Shown here: one piece after another, positions 18,152-27,600 of the stretch
Numbering within the stretch: position 1 is the stretch's first letter
Layout of the letters: each line of letters starts with the position of its first letter
Assembly (NCBI RefSeq): GCF_026891975.1
Contig: NZ_JAPTGB010000011.1
Location: 1-64,000 of the forward strand
Reading direction: 5' to 3'
Source: Methanocorpusculum petauri
GTDB lineage: Archaea > Halobacteriota > Methanomicrobia > Methanomicrobiales > Methanocorpusculaceae
DNA length: 64,000 bases
The notes under the pieces: model-generated
What the model was told of the DNA's origin: nothing
The model's input: the letters and a program-made list of their open reading frames with translations, nothing else
Database searches by the model: none
Made by a program: the position numbers and the translations under genes

Positions 18152-18344
18152 GACAAAGATTCGCGAATACCGCGCAAAACACAACATCACCCAGGAAGAA
18201 CTTGCCAAAGCTGTCGGTGTCCGGCGTGAGACCATCGGCCATCTGGAAAACGGAAAGTACAATCCGTCGCTAAAACTCGGATTTGATATTGCAAAAGTTC
18301 TGAGAGTGCCCGTTGAGGAACTCTTCGAGTTCACCGACGACTAA
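18141..18344 (+). CDS. XRE-family helix-turn-helix transcriptional regulator
   Basis: 67 aa, essentially a single Cro/C1-type [23 protein letters not shown], then [18 protein letters not shown], with a C-terminal VPVEELFEF. The start is GTG at 18141, overlapping the previous stop, with GGGAG 7 bp upstream. Short regulators of this type paired with a membrane protein usually repress their own operon. The 13-bp inverted repeat at 17754-17794 is the likely binding site. The stop overlaps the convergent DUF454 gene by 4 bp. Confidence 0.93.
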   Translation: MALKTKIREYRAKHNITQEELAKAVGVRRETIGHLENGKYNPSLKLGFDIAKVLRVPVEELFEFTDD

Positions 18345-18712
18345 CACTTTTTTCTTGTTTTCAGCAGCACCAGATGCAGCGTCACGAGAACCCCTACCAC
18401 GCAGAGAATCACAATGACAAACGATTTCTGCACGATCACCATGGAGACGCCAAGCATCACCCACAGAAAGAGGATGCCGCCAATTTTTTGCCGGAGAGGA
18501 ATACCTGTTTTGTTCCGGTAATGGTCAATATAGGGCCCGAAGTACCGGTTTTGTTCCAGCCACGCGGCAAGATGCGGGGAACCTGCCGAAAAACAGAGTG
18601 CGGCAGCAATGACAAACGGTGTGGTCGGAAGAACCGGGAGAACAACACCTGCCGCACCAAAGGCAAGGCAGATGATGCCGAGAACCTTCAGACACCACCG
18701 TTTCCCGGGCAT
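18341..18712 (-). CDS. DUF454 (YbaN-type) inner membrane protein
   Basis: 123 aa. The N-terminus [20 protein letters not shown] followed by [20 protein letters not shown] is the DUF454 signature. Three membrane segments are visible: about 7-25, 30-45 and a long hydrophobic stretch 80-115. Function is unknown in the family. It begins 1 bp after the MFS transporter stop, so both belong to one minus-strand operon. Confidence 0.85.
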   Translation of the reverse strand: MPGKRWCLKVLGIICLAFGAAGVVLPVLPTTPFVIAAALCFSAGSPHLAAWLEQNRYFGPYIDHYRNKTGIPLRQKIGGILFLWVMLGVSMVIVQKSFVIVILCVVGVLVTLHLVLLKTRKKC

Positions 18713-18713
18713 C

Positions 18714-20099
18714 TCAGCACTTCACCGTATCGCGCGCAAGCCGGGACGTGATCAGGGCAATCACCGCAACCGCAAATCCTGCAGCGCAGGCAATCGCAAC
18801 ACCCGCCGGAGTATAGACATCGGCACTGCCGGAACCGGCTGCCGCCGCAACCGAGAACAGGGCAACACCCAGCACGCATCCTACGTTCATCACCGTGAAA
18901 ATCAGACCGCCGGAAGAACCCTGCAGCTCAGGCGGACTGTGAATGGTGATCCGCTGAATACTGGGCCCCTCGTTTAAGCCCATACCAAGACCGACCAGCA
19001 CAAGACCTGCAAAGATCAGAAATATGTTCGACAGAATAACGGCGGCACCCAGAAGTGCCATCCCTGCAGCAAGGAGATACGATGCACTGTTACAGAGGAA
19101 CATGCAGCCGTATCTGCGCACAAATGCTCCTGCAGGGATGCCTATCAAGGCCATTGCGACCGGTGGAAGAAGCATGATACCGCCAGCGACCGCGGTCGGC
19201 AGCAGATACTCTTCGGTCAAGAGGAACGGCATCACATAGATAACACCAAGATACACGAGCGTGATGCACAGCGTTGAAACTGCTGCCCACATGACCGTCC
19301 GGTTATAAAGCAGACGGGCGGAAAGGATAGGATCGGGATGTCGGAGCTCACGGTGCAGAAACAGATAACCGAAGATCGGCGAGAGTACAATCAGCAGGAT
19401 GACCGGACCAGTCCAGCCTTCGGAGACACCAAGCTCAAGTCCGGCAAGAAGGGACACAAGCGTGACGGCAAGATATACCGCGCCAAGCGAATCAAACGGT
19501 TTGGGCCGCGCGGGAAGATCCGCAGGATCCGGTTTTGGAATCAGAAACAGGGCAACCAAAATCCCCACAATACCCACCGGGATGTTAATGAAGAAGATCC
19601 AGTGCCAGCTGATGAACTGGGTAAGAACCCCGCCGATTCCGGGACCGAGTGCGAGTGCTGCACCGCCGGCGGTGGCGATAACACCCATGCCGATGGGCTG
19701 AATCTGTTTGGGGAGATGCAGGGTAATCAGCATGGTAGCCGTTGCAACCATCATGGCGGCGGCCACCCCCTGGAAAACCCGGAATCCGATCAGAGAGACG
19801 ATGTCTGTTGCAATACCGCAGAGGAAAGAGGCAAAGGTAAACAGTACAAATCCTCCGGTAAAAATTACCCGCTGCAGACCGGTACGGTCAGCAAGTTTGC
19901 CGAAAAGAAGAAGGGTACTGCCGAGTGCAAGCAGATACGAGGTCATCACCCATGACGACAGGGACGAACCGGAACCGAAATTCTCGGAGATCGCAGGCAG
20001 TGCAATGGACACAATACTTGTGTCAAGATAATCCATGAAAACAGCCGCAGCTGCCAGAATCATCAGAAGCTTTTGAGAGAGAGGACGTTCAATCAGCAT
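18714..20099 (-). CDS. MFS drug/metabolite exporter, DHA2 (14-TMS) type
   Basis: 461 aa. Hydrophobic helices run the full length and fit 13-14 membrane segments. Family motifs are DYLDTSIVSIALPAI in helix 1 (motif D1-like), GKLADRTGLQRV after helix 2 (motif A), and GPGIGGVLTQFISWHWIFFI in helix 5 (motif C, marking drug exporters). This is the EmrB/QacA group of proton-driven exporters. The substrate is unknown. It sits directly upstream of the DUF454 gene. Confidence 0.9.
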   Translation of the reverse strand: MLIERPLSQKLLMILAAAAVFMDYLDTSIVSIALPAISENFGSGSSLSSWVMTSYLLALGSTLLLFGKLADRTGLQRVIFTGGFVLFTFASFLCGIATDIVSLIGFRVFQGVAAAMMVATATMLITLHLPKQIQPIGMGVIATAGGAALALGPGIGGVLTQFISWHWIFFINIPVGIVGILVALFLIPKPDPADLPARPKPFDSLGAVYLAVTLVSLLAGLELGVSEGWTGPVILLIVLSPIFGYLFLHRELRHPDPILSARLLYNRTVMWAAVSTLCITLVYLGVIYVMPFLLTEEYLLPTAVAGGIMLLPPVAMALIGIPAGAFVRRYGCMFLCNSASYLLAAGMALLGAAVILSNIFLIFAGLVLVGLGMGLNEGPSIQRITIHSPPELQGSSGGLIFTVMNVGCVLGVALFSVAAAAGSGSADVYTPAGVAIACAAGFAVAVIALITSRLARDTVKC

Positions 20100-20177
20100 C
20101 AGTACACACCGAACAGAGGGGGAAAACAGAGGAGGAATACGGCAGGTATCTCACCCCTGTTTCGGCAGGATAAGAGT

Positions 20178-20639
20178 TTATTGGGACGGCAGACACGTAT
20201 CGGCCGCAGTCCCCCTTTTCAAGGGTACGAGGTGGCGGGAGAGTTCGGACAGCGGATGACCTTTGCAGGTAACGGTGAACTTTTTGTAGTATCCAAACGG
20301 CGCACGCCGGACTTCCAGAGAAGAATCAGCCGCAAGCACACGGGTAACCTCTTTCAGAACGGACACGGCGGCGGCAGGCCGGGCAAGATCGTTTGAGAGA
20401 TGGGCATACGGATAGATCATGACCCGGACAGCCCCGACTTTTGCGGCAACCGCGAGGATCTCCGCGGCAGTTTGAGCAACAATGTCCTCCGGGTCCGTTT
20501 CGTCCGCAGACTCAACAGCACAGAACGCCACAAGCGCATCCTGCATAGCATCCTTTGCTACAATATCCGTCTCCGCCATCTTTGTCCCGGAGAGAGTCTC
20601 ATACGCAATGATATCTGCATGAATAAGGAGAAGCCGCAT
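20178..20639 (-). CDS. Stand-alone archaeal threonyl-tRNA synthetase editing domain
   Basis: 153 aa, corresponding to the N-terminal DTD-like editing domain of archaeal ThrRS, which hydrolyses Ser-tRNA(Thr). Diagnostic segments are MRLLLIHADIIAYET, VMIYPYAHLSNDLARP, RAPFGYYKKFTVTCKGHPL and SELSRHL at the end. No synthetase catalytic domain is attached. The full ThrRS of this genome, at 33.9-35.6 kb, is of the bacterial type with its own different editing domain, so this protein is either a trans-editing factor or a leftover of a replaced archaeal ThrRS. It lies 78 bp upstream of the MFS gene on the same strand. Confidence 0.9.
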   Translation of the reverse strand: MRLLLIHADIIAYETLSGTKMAETDIVAKDAMQDALVAFCAVESADETDPEDIVAQTAAEILAVAAKVGAVRVMIYPYAHLSNDLARPAAAVSVLKEVTRVLAADSSLEVRRAPFGYYKKFTVTCKGHPLSELSRHLVPLKRGTAADTCLPSQ

Positions 20640-21000
20640 AACTACTCAGTCTCTTCTGTTTTTTCATCCGGTACCCGGGTGAATTCTGTGTACATGGGTG
20701 TTAAACCCATATTAAGGTAAAGCAAGAAGCGACGTTGTACCTTTATTCCTGAGCATCCCATGGAAAACACAGAACACGCAGAAATTCTCAACATCATGGA
20801 ATAAACAAGAAACCCACGGAAACAGATTAATTTGGGATTCCATGATGTTCAAGAACTGTTTCGTATCTTCTCGCAGAGCGGCGAGCACGGCTCTGCCATG
20901 AGAATCGCGGGATGAAATTCGATCGATGACGATCATTCATAGGTAAGCAACGAATTCAGATGCAACACCGTAAGAGGCAGCGCTGGGAAAAAGCCAGGGT
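20640..21000. other. Intergenic region with structured repeats, no convincing gene
   Basis: This 361-bp gap holds a perfect 13-bp inverted repeat (20790-20802 and 20837-20849) and, about 25 bp further, a 7-bp stem GCAGAGC...GCTCTGC with a 10-base loop near 20875-20898. The only long frame (20712-20936, minus strand) has poor coding character and covers these repeats. The segment looks like a small non-coding or mobile-element-derived sequence. Confidence 0.4.
20790..20849. repeat. 13-bp perfect inverted repeat
   Basis: Arms AACATCATGGAAT (20790-20802) and ATTCCATGATGTT (20837-20849) enclose 34 bases; partial complementarity continues outside the arms. It could fold as an RNA hairpin or be the end pair of a small element. 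Confidence 0.55.
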
Positions 21001-22116
21001 TCAGACCAGAAACATCGTCAGCCCGAGAAGGACGACGACCTGAATCAGCCAGATAAGCGATGCAAACGGAAGCAGAGTTTTACCGATGGAAAGTGTCTCC
21101 CGCAGGTTCATGGAAAGGCCGACTCCGGCCATTGCAATGGTGAGGATGGTCACAGAGATATTGACGAATACCGACTGCACGGCATGTCCGAGATCCGGCC
21201 ATACAGTGATAAACGCAGTCATACCAATGGCCATAAGCACGAAGAGAATCAGGAACCCCTGTACTTTCGCCTTCACACGGTCTGCGGGGCAGGAAGCATG
21301 CGCTGCTTCCTGACGTCTGCACCACAGCCAGCCGAACATCGATGCAACCACGACCAGCATGGCGACCCGTATCATTTTGTACGCAAGGGCAAGAGCACCG
21401 ACATCCTCGCCGCCGGAGATTGCAGTGTAGAGATCCGCTGCCGGAATGACATTGCCGATTTCATGCAGCGTTCCGCCGATGAACACCTCCGCCTGCGCAT
21501 CGGTCATGCCGACACCGAACGCGATTGCAGGAATGAGAAACACGCCGACGATTCCCAGGAGACTGATAACACCGACAACTGCATGAACATACTTCTGATC
21601 CGCTTTGATCACCGGGGCAACAGAGAGCGTGGCAGACACACCACAGATGCCGTTGCCGGTGCCCGTCAGTGCGGAAGTTTCCCAGTTGTGGCCAAGTTTT
21701 TTGCCGAGCAGCATTGCAAGAACAATCGTCATTGCAAGAACAGCGAGTATAATTACAAGACCACTCGCAGATGCGCTCATCAGCACGTCTGCTGTTACCC
21801 GGGCACCCATCAGGATAATTGCAATGCGCAGAATGTATTTTCCGGCGTAGGAACCCCCCGCATCAAAGAATTTGTAGTTGATGAAAAGACAAATCACCAG
21901 AGCAAGAACAATGGGACCTATCTTGGAAAGCAGGGAGAAAACCGGAATATCCTCAAACAGATCGTGAGGAAGCAGTGCAACCCCGCCGTCCCAAAGGGTC
22001 CCCCTGGTCAGCAGGAAAGAAAGCAGCGTTACGGCAACACACACAAGAAAACCTGGAATCACTGCACGATCCGCTGACTTCACGTAATCAAAAAAATCCT
22101 CACGATAGGTAGTCAT
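21001..22116 (-). CDS. YeiH/UPF0324-family membrane transporter (putative sulfate exporter family)
   Basis: 371 aa with ten or so hydrophobic helices. Family segments include GLSMNLRETL near the C-terminus, LTGTGNGICGVSATLSVAPVI in the middle and FIGGTLHEIGNVIPAA. The family is annotated as a putative sulfate exporter, but transport has not been shown for most members. The gene starts 126 bp from the divergent argG, so a shared regulatory region is likely. Confidence 0.85.
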   Translation of the reverse strand: MTTYREDFFDYVKSADRAVIPGFLVCVAVTLLSFLLTRGTLWDGGVALLPHDLFEDIPVFSLLSKIGPIVLALVICLFINYKFFDAGGSYAGKYILRIAIILMGARVTADVLMSASASGLVIILAVLAMTIVLAMLLGKKLGHNWETSALTGTGNGICGVSATLSVAPVIKADQKYVHAVVGVISLLGIVGVFLIPAIAFGVGMTDAQAEVFIGGTLHEIGNVIPAADLYTAISGGEDVGALALAYKMIRVAMLVVVASMFGWLWCRRQEAAHASCPADRVKAKVQGFLILFVLMAIGMTAFITVWPDLGHAVQSVFVNISVTILTIAMAGVGLSMNLRETLSIGKTLLPFASLIWLIQVVVLLGLTMFLV

Positions 22117-22242
22117 AGGATATCTGTTAGTGAACTGTCAAATAAAGCATATTGATCCAAACACATTCCGCACGTGAGACAGATTGAATATGGCAGACAC
22201 CCAATGTACTTAGCATATTCCCAAAAGTGGAGAACTACATTA

Positions 22243-23451
22243 ATGACAGATACACCATCAGCCGGAGGAAAGGGTACGATTGTTCTCGCCTTTTCCGGAG
22301 GACTTGATACCTCCGTCTGTGTGCCGATCTTAAAAAACATGTACGGCTATGATCGTGTGGTCACGGTTGCCGTGGATGTCGGTCAGCCCGCAGCCGAAGT
22401 TAAAATGGCGGATGACAAAGGAAAACTCATCGCCGACAAGCACTACACCATCGATGCAAAGGATGCGTTTGTGCAGCAGCACGTGTTCCCCGCAATCAAG
22501 GCAAATGCTCTCTATGAGGGGTACCCGATGGGTACTTCCCTTGCACGTCCGCTGATTGCTGAGGAGATTGTCAAGATCGCAAAAGCCGAGGGAGCAACAG
22601 CCATCGGTCACGGCTGTACCGGCAAAGGAAACGACCAGCTGCGTTTTGACTTCATCTTCCGGATGCACGGCTTTGACATCGTCGCACCGATGCGCGAACA
22701 CAACATGACCCGTGACTGGGAGATCGACTACGCCGAGCAGCACGGAATTCCGATTCCGGTCAAGAAGTCCACCCCGTGGAGTGTTGACGAGAACATCTGG
22801 TCCCGCAGTATTGAAGGCGGCAGACTCGAAGAGACGGATTATCACCCGCCGGAGGAAATTTACCACTGGACAACCTCGCCAGAAGCAGCTCCCGATAAAC
22901 CGGAGATCGTCTCCATCACCTTTGAAAACGGTGTTCCGACTGCACTGAATGGTAAACAGATGAACGGTGTTGATTTAATCGTTGAACTGAACACGATTGC
23001 AGGTCGCAACGGTGTTGGCAGAAACGATATGGTGGAAGACCGTGTCCTTGGTCTGAAGGCCCGCGAAAACTACGAACACCCGGCGGCAACCGTCCTGATC
23101 GCAGCACATGCAGACCTTGAAAAACTGGTGCTTTCCCGCTTTGAACTGAAATTCAAGCACATCGTTGACGACCAGTGGTCCGAACTTGCCTACATGGGTC
23201 TTGTGCACGAACCGCTCTACCATGATCTGAACGCATTCATCGACGAGACACAGAAACGCGTGACCGGAACGGTGGACGTCCAGCTGTTCAAAGGCGGGCT
23301 GCACATCCTCGGCAGAAAATCACCGAATGCGATTTACTCACAGGACATGGTCTCGTTTGATACAACGACCATCGACCAGCGCGATGCCATTGGATTTTCC
23401 AAATACTTCGGACTGCAGGGCAGAATGGTCTGGCAGCTCCAGAACAAATAA
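22243..23451 (+). CDS. argG: Argininosuccinate synthase
   Basis: 402 aa, normal for the family. It condenses citrulline and aspartate with ATP in arginine biosynthesis. The ATP pyrophosphatase P-loop is AFSGGLDTS near the N-terminus; further family segments are [27 protein letters not shown] and [13 protein letters not shown]. The ATG at 22243 was chosen because GGAG lies about 10 bp upstream; the frame is open from 22174 but the added residues are not family-like. A T8-9 tract follows the stop. Confidence 0.97.
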   Translation: MTDTPSAGGKGTIVLAFSGGLDTSVCVPILKNMYGYDRVVTVAVDVGQPAAEVKMADDKGKLIADKHYTIDAKDAFVQQHVFPAIKANALYEGYPMGTSLARPLIAEEIVKIAKAEGATAIGHGCTGKGNDQLRFDFIFRMHGFDIVAPMREHNMTRDWEIDYAEQHGIPIPVKKSTPWSVDENIWSRSIEGGRLEETDYHPPEEIYHWTTSPEAAPDKPEIVSITFENGVPTALNGKQMNGVDLIVELNTIAGRNGVGRNDMVEDRVLGLKARENYEHPAATVLIAAHADLEKLVLSRFELKFKHIVDDQWSELAYMGLVHEPLYHDLNAFIDETQKRVTGTVDVQLFKGGLHILGRKSPNAIYSQDMVSFDTTTIDQRDAIGFSKYFGLQGRMVWQLQNK

Positions 23452-23464
23452 TCTTTTTTTCTCC
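23452..23464 (+). terminator. T-tract after argG
   Basis: An uninterrupted T run starts 3 bp after the argG stop, before the promoter region of aglJ. Confidence 0.4.
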
Positions 23465-23513
23465 TTCAGACCTGCAAGACTGATTACAGAGAACATCCAA
23501 AGAATATCATAGA

Positions 23514-24452
23514 ATGGACTTTTCCAAAGACGACGTCTGTGTGTTGATCCCGACACTCAACGAAAAAGCTACCATCGGGTCTGTCATTGAGGAGTTGCAA
23601 AGAGAGGGCTATCACCAGATACTCGTCGTGGACGGCCACAGTACAGACGGAACACCTGAGATAGCAGAAAAACTCGGCGCAACCGTCATGACACAGGAAG
23701 GAAAAGGAAAAGGCGCCGCCATGATCGAGGCGTTTGAAAAGATCACCTCACCCTACATCCTGATGCTGGACGGAGACGGTACCAACCCGCCGGAGTATGC
23801 AGACGCTATGATCGAACCGCTTGCAAGCGGCCGGGCAGACCATGTCATCGGCAACCGGCTCAACCAGTACGAACGCGGTGCCTTAACCCGCCTCAACCTC
23901 TGGGGAAACCGCCTCATGAACACACTGTTCAAATGGGCACACGGCGTTTACATGACTGATATCCTCTCCGGATACCGGGCATTCACCTTAGATTCCATCC
24001 GGCAGATGAACCTCAAGGAAGCAGGATTTGAGATCGAGACCGAGATCAGCTCCGCAGTCATCCATCGCGGTCTCCGCTTCGAGGTCGTTCCGACCTTCTA
24101 CAAGAAACGTCCGGGATCCCCGACAAAACTGCACCCTGTTCGGGACGGATACAAAATTCTCCGGGCAATCAACAAATACGGCAAGATGAACAATCCGCTC
24201 TTCCACTTCAGTGTCATCGGCGTTCTGATGGGTATCTCAGGATTCTGTCTCGGACTCTACGTGCTCTTTGAATGGCTCGCAGGAATCGAGCATCTCTTCA
24301 TGGGAATTCTGACCATGCTTCTCATCATTGCGGGAATTCTTACCTTCATGATCGGATTCATCAGCGATATGATCCTCGGCTACCACCGCGAAGTGATGCG
24401 GGAGATGCGCATTCTCCGCACAAAACTCGACGAGATGGAAAAGAAAGAGTAA
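23514..24452 (+). CDS. aglJ: S-layer glycoprotein N-glycosyltransferase AglJ-like (family 2)
   Basis: 312 aa. The GT2 domain (residues about 8-215) has PTLNEKATIG, VVDGHSTDGT and the metal-binding LDGDGTNPPEY. Two membrane helices follow (about 228-250 and 262-285), then a short Arg/Lys/Glu-rich cytoplasmic tail. AglJ adds the first sugar to dolichol phosphate in archaeal N-glycosylation; related enzymes make dolichyl-phosphate glucose or mannose. No other agl gene is adjacent, but sugar and flippase genes appear at 51-64 kb. Confidence 0.85.
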   Translation: MDFSKDDVCVLIPTLNEKATIGSVIEELQREGYHQILVVDGHSTDGTPEIAEKLGATVMTQEGKGKGAAMIEAFEKITSPYILMLDGDGTNPPEYADAMIEPLASGRADHVIGNRLNQYERGALTRLNLWGNRLMNTLFKWAHGVYMTDILSGYRAFTLDSIRQMNLKEAGFEIETEISSAVIHRGLRFEVVPTFYKKRPGSPTKLHPVRDGYKILRAINKYGKMNNPLFHFSVIGVLMGISGFCLGLYVLFEWLAGIEHLFMGILTMLLIIAGILTFMIGFISDMILGYHREVMREMRILRTKLDEMEKKE

Positions 24453-24515
24453 ACGGTTTTTTCTGAGGAAGAAAATCCTCACATTCAAATTTTTGCGGGT
24501 TGATTATTATACACT

Positions 24516-25466
24516 ATGACCACCCCCCGGATCGAAAAAGTACTCCATGCCTCGATAGATAATCTGTATGTCGGCAGTGAAGAGTTTTTGGCAGAAATCG
24601 AAGCGGGGCTTGGTGCCGCAGCAATATCCGCGCCAAAGGTAGGCTACCAGGGGGTTGCCGGCTCGTTTGGCGAACAGGCGGCACATGAGTACTTCGGGGG
24701 AAACGCATCAGCAATCACCAATTACAAAGAGTTCGACGATGTCTTTACAGCGCTCGAACATGGCGAGATCGATTACGGTGTCCTGCCGATAGAAAACTCT
24801 ACCGCCGGAGACGTGCTTGAGGTTGCCGATCTCATCACGCGGTGCAGTCTGTATGTGGTCGGCGAACACATCATCCGCGTCCGCCATAATCTGCTCGGGG
24901 TATCCGGCGCATCAACCGGAATGATCCGCGAAGTGTACTCCCATCCGCAGGCCATCAGTCAGTGCCGCGACTTTTTCCGGCATCATGACCGGATCAACGC
25001 CTACCCGTACGCAAATACCGCCCTTGCCGCGAAATTTATCGCAGAGACAAACGATCCCGCAAAAGCATCTATTGGCAGCCTACGGGCCGCAGAACTTTAC
25101 GGCCTTGAAGTTCTGGAAAAAAACATCCAGACCGCAAAAAACAACTATACACGGTTCGTCATTCTCTCACGGCATATGGAGATCACCAGACAGTCCGACA
25201 AGATCAGTCTCGTCTTCTCCACAGCCCACAAAAGCGGAGCACTCTACAGCGTGCTTGCCCACTTCGCCTACAACGGCCTGAACCTCCTGAAAATCCAGTC
25301 ACGTCCCAAACTTGACACTCCCTGGGAGTATATCTTTTTCCTTGATGTTGCGGGAAATCTTGAGGATGCAAACGTTCTGATTGCCCTTGGAAAAGTCCGT
25401 GAGCAGAGCAGCTGGTTCAAACTGATCGGAAACTACCCGCACTGCCACCACACCGACCGGCAATGA
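24516..25466 (+). CDS. pheA: Prephenate dehydratase
   Basis: 316 aa. It converts prephenate to phenylpyruvate in phenylalanine synthesis. After a non-conserved 40-residue N-terminal extension, the dehydratase domain begins at VGYQGVAGSFGEQAA (about 42-56), with the catalytic NNYTRFVIL segment near 208. A C-terminal ACT regulatory domain has GALYSVLAHFAYNGLNL and the QSRP motif (usually ESRP), consistent with phenylalanine feedback. There is no fused chorismate mutase. The stop overlaps the next gene by 4 bp. Confidence 0.93.
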   Translation: MTTPRIEKVLHASIDNLYVGSEEFLAEIEAGLGAAAISAPKVGYQGVAGSFGEQAAHEYFGGNASAITNYKEFDDVFTALEHGEIDYGVLPIENSTAGDVLEVADLITRCSLYVVGEHIIRVRHNLLGVSGASTGMIREVYSHPQAISQCRDFFRHHDRINAYPYANTALAAKFIAETNDPAKASIGSLRAAELYGLEVLEKNIQTAKNNYTRFVILSRHMEITRQSDKISLVFSTAHKSGALYSVLAHFAYNGLNLLKIQSRPKLDTPWEYIFFLDVAGNLEDANVLIALGKVREQSSWFKLIGNYPHCHHTDRQ

Positions 25467-26395
25467 ACCACTTCCTGCACCGCACACCTCTGCCGCTCTC
25501 CGGCGTTGCCCTCGGAGTCGCAGCACTCGGGAATCTTCTGCAGAACTACTCGGATATCATCCCTCCCTTGTGCGGAGCGCTAGCTGCCGTGCTCCTCTCG
25601 TTCGTCTTTCTGAAATATCTCTGTTTCCCCGCAGAATTCCAAAAGGACATGAACGATCCTGTGCTTGCAGGTGTTGCAGGTACATTCACCATGGCACTGA
25701 TGATCCTGAGCACATACCTTGAACCATACAGCAGCGCAGCGCTCGGCATGTGGCTTGCCGCAATTCTTTTGCACAGTGCACTTATGGTGTATTACACCCT
25801 GAGATTTGTTAGATACGCCGGGTTGCGGGACGTCCTTGCAAACTACTTCATCGTGTACGTAGGAATCGCTGCAGCAGCGGTTACCGCCCCAGTTTTTGGT
25901 TCACAGGAGATTGCAGCCGCGGCGTTCTGGATCGGCTTTGCCGCATTCCTCATCGTGATCATCCCGATAACCATGCGCTATGCGCGGCTGCCCGATGTAC
26001 CCGAACCGGTAAAACCCCTGATCTGTATCTACGCAGCACCGGCAAGTCTGTGTCTCACCGCTTATATCGAGACCATAACGCCGGTATCCCCGGAATTTTT
26101 GATTGGGCTGTATATTGTTGCCTGCCTGTTCTACCTCTTTGCTCTGTACAAGGTCATCAGCTACCGCAATCTCCCCTTTTATCCAAGTTATGCCGCATTC
26201 ACCTTCCCGTTCGTCATCGCAGCGACCGCGTCCACGCAGGTCACCAGCTATCTGGAAACCTTTACGGGATGCGCACTACCGCTGATGGAAGGGATTGTGC
26301 TGATGCAGACGGGAGTTGCCGTCGTGCTGGTGGGGTATGTGCTGCTGCGCTACCTGCAGTTCTTTTTGAAACGAACACCGGTCGGGAACAAATAA
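25463..26395 (+). CDS. TDT-family transporter (TehA/SLAC1-like)
   Basis: 310 aa with about ten hydrophobic helices. The opening (PLPLSGVALGVAALGNLL) and the segments AGVAGTFTMALMILSTYLEP and YIETITPVSPEFLIGLYIVA match the tellurite-resistance/dicarboxylate transporter family, which includes TehA and the plant SLAC1 anion channel. A monovalent-anion or C4-dicarboxylate channel role is possible. It begins with ATGA overlap on pheA, giving a two-gene operon. Confidence 0.8.
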   Translation: MNHFLHRTPLPLSGVALGVAALGNLLQNYSDIIPPLCGALAAVLLSFVFLKYLCFPAEFQKDMNDPVLAGVAGTFTMALMILSTYLEPYSSAALGMWLAAILLHSALMVYYTLRFVRYAGLRDVLANYFIVYVGIAAAAVTAPVFGSQEIAAAAFWIGFAAFLIVIIPITMRYARLPDVPEPVKPLICIYAAPASLCLTAYIETITPVSPEFLIGLYIVACLFYLFALYKVISYRNLPFYPSYAAFTFPFVIAATASTQVTSYLETFTGCALPLMEGIVLMQTGVAVVLVGYVLLRYLQFFLKRTPVGNK

Positions 26396-26736
26396 CGCAG
26401 TGCCAATCCAGGTTTTTTGCGGATGCAAAAATCTGTTACCGGTCTATCAGTTACAAAAATACCATCTAAAACCACCTAAATGCGAAATAACGGGATATCC
26501 ACAGATATCCGGAATTTTGTTACCTCTGTTACCTCAAAATCAGTACTCTGTACAAAAACAAAACAAAAAACAGGAACAGAATGTCAAACCACCGGTAACA
26601 AAAATAAAATACCTCGGAAAACAGTTTTAAACACAAAACAAATCTCAGAAATCGAATGGTTTTGTTACCTCACCCATCGGTAACAAAATCACCGATCCTC
26701 GCCAAGACGCCCAGTTCATCTCAGTACCAAAAAAAG
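26396..26736. other. Intergenic region with clustered GTTACC/GGTAAC motifs
   Basis: No gene is supported in this 341-bp gap between convergent genes. It is AC-rich with A-tracts. GTTACC occurs four times and its complement GGTAAC twice; a 12-base TTTTGTTACCTC occurs twice in direct orientation. A perfect hairpin TTTTGTTACC...GGTAACAAAA (26660-26669 and 26679-26688, 9-base loop) lies near the right end. A GGATATCC palindrome sits at 26493-26500. Confidence 0.5.
26660..26688. repeat. 10-bp hairpin TTTTGTTACC/GGTAACAAAA
   Basis: Perfect 10-bp arms around a 9-base loop, 50 bp after the stop of dapF read on the minus strand. It may act in 3'-end formation or as a protein site; there is no simple T-tail on either strand. 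Confidence 0.5.
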
Positions 26737-27564
26737 TTAGAGCGGAATCTCGCCGACAAACACCGTCTCGGCAGGCCCCGTCATTGTTGCACGCTCGCCG
26801 ACCCCGATATCCAGCGGACCGCCAACCGTCTCAACATGCACCACATCACCCGATACCTTACCGATCTTTGCCGAGATCAGGGCCGATGCCGTGGAACCGG
26901 TTCCGCAGGAGAGTGTTTCTCCCTCAACACCGCGCTCAAATGTCCGGATGGTAATTGCAGACGGTCCGGTCACCTGCACAAAGTTCACATTCGTTCCCTT
27001 CGGGAACAGGGCATTGTGGCGGATCTTCGGCGCAACAGCATCAAGGTCAACCGCCTCGACATCCTCCACAAAAATAACCGCATGCGGAACACCGGTGTTT
27101 GCCGCATACACCGTCATGCCCTCAATTTCGGCGGAGAAATCGCCGGAGCCAATTGCAGGAATCGCCGCAGAATCATAGGCCGGAACACCCATATCGATCG
27201 TGGCGGAGAAGTCGCCTTCACTGTCGTATCCGGCACGGACAGTCAGAACACCGGCAAGCGTTTCTACCGAAAACGACTTCGTCTTTGCGTAGTTGTTGTC
27301 AAACGCATACTTTGCCAGACACCGGATACCGTTGCCGCACATCTCCGCCTCGCTTGCGTCCGGCTGGAACAGGCGCATCCGCACGTCGGCCTTCTCCGAC
27401 GGTGAGATAAACAGAACGCCGTCACCACCGATACCAAACCGGCGATCGCAGTAGCTCACCGCAAACTGCGCTTTCATATCGTCCGGGATAACCGTGCCCG
27501 CCATCTCATCAATCAGAATGAAATCATTCCCGTTGCCGTGAAGCTTCGTAAACGCGATCGTCAT
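26737..27564 (-). CDS. dapF: Diaminopimelate epimerase
   Basis: 275 aa. It interconverts LL- and meso-diaminopimelate for lysine synthesis, using two cysteines as acid and base: one in EMCGNGIRCLA near residues 71-80, the other in LSCGTGSTASA near 222-232. The N-terminal KLHGNGNDFILID is the standard start of the family. It is 37 bp downstream of the thg1-like gene on the same strand. Confidence 0.96.
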   Translation of the reverse strand: MTIAFTKLHGNGNDFILIDEMAGTVIPDDMKAQFAVSYCDRRFGIGGDGVLFISPSEKADVRMRLFQPDASEAEMCGNGIRCLAKYAFDNNYAKTKSFSVETLAGVLTVRAGYDSEGDFSATIDMGVPAYDSAAIPAIGSGDFSAEIEGMTVYAANTGVPHAVIFVEDVEAVDLDAVAPKIRHNALFPKGTNVNFVQVTGPSAITIRTFERGVEGETLSCGTGSTASALISAKIGKVSGDVVHVETVGGPLDIGVGERATMTGPAETVFVGEIPL

Positions 27565-27600
27565 TGTACTTACAGTATTAACCTTCAGAAAACTTGAAGA

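Noticed and set aside
20712-20936. 74-aa minus-strand frame in the 20.7 kb gap
   Set aside because: It spans two inverted repeats, starts next to low-complexity sequence and has no homology I can recognise.
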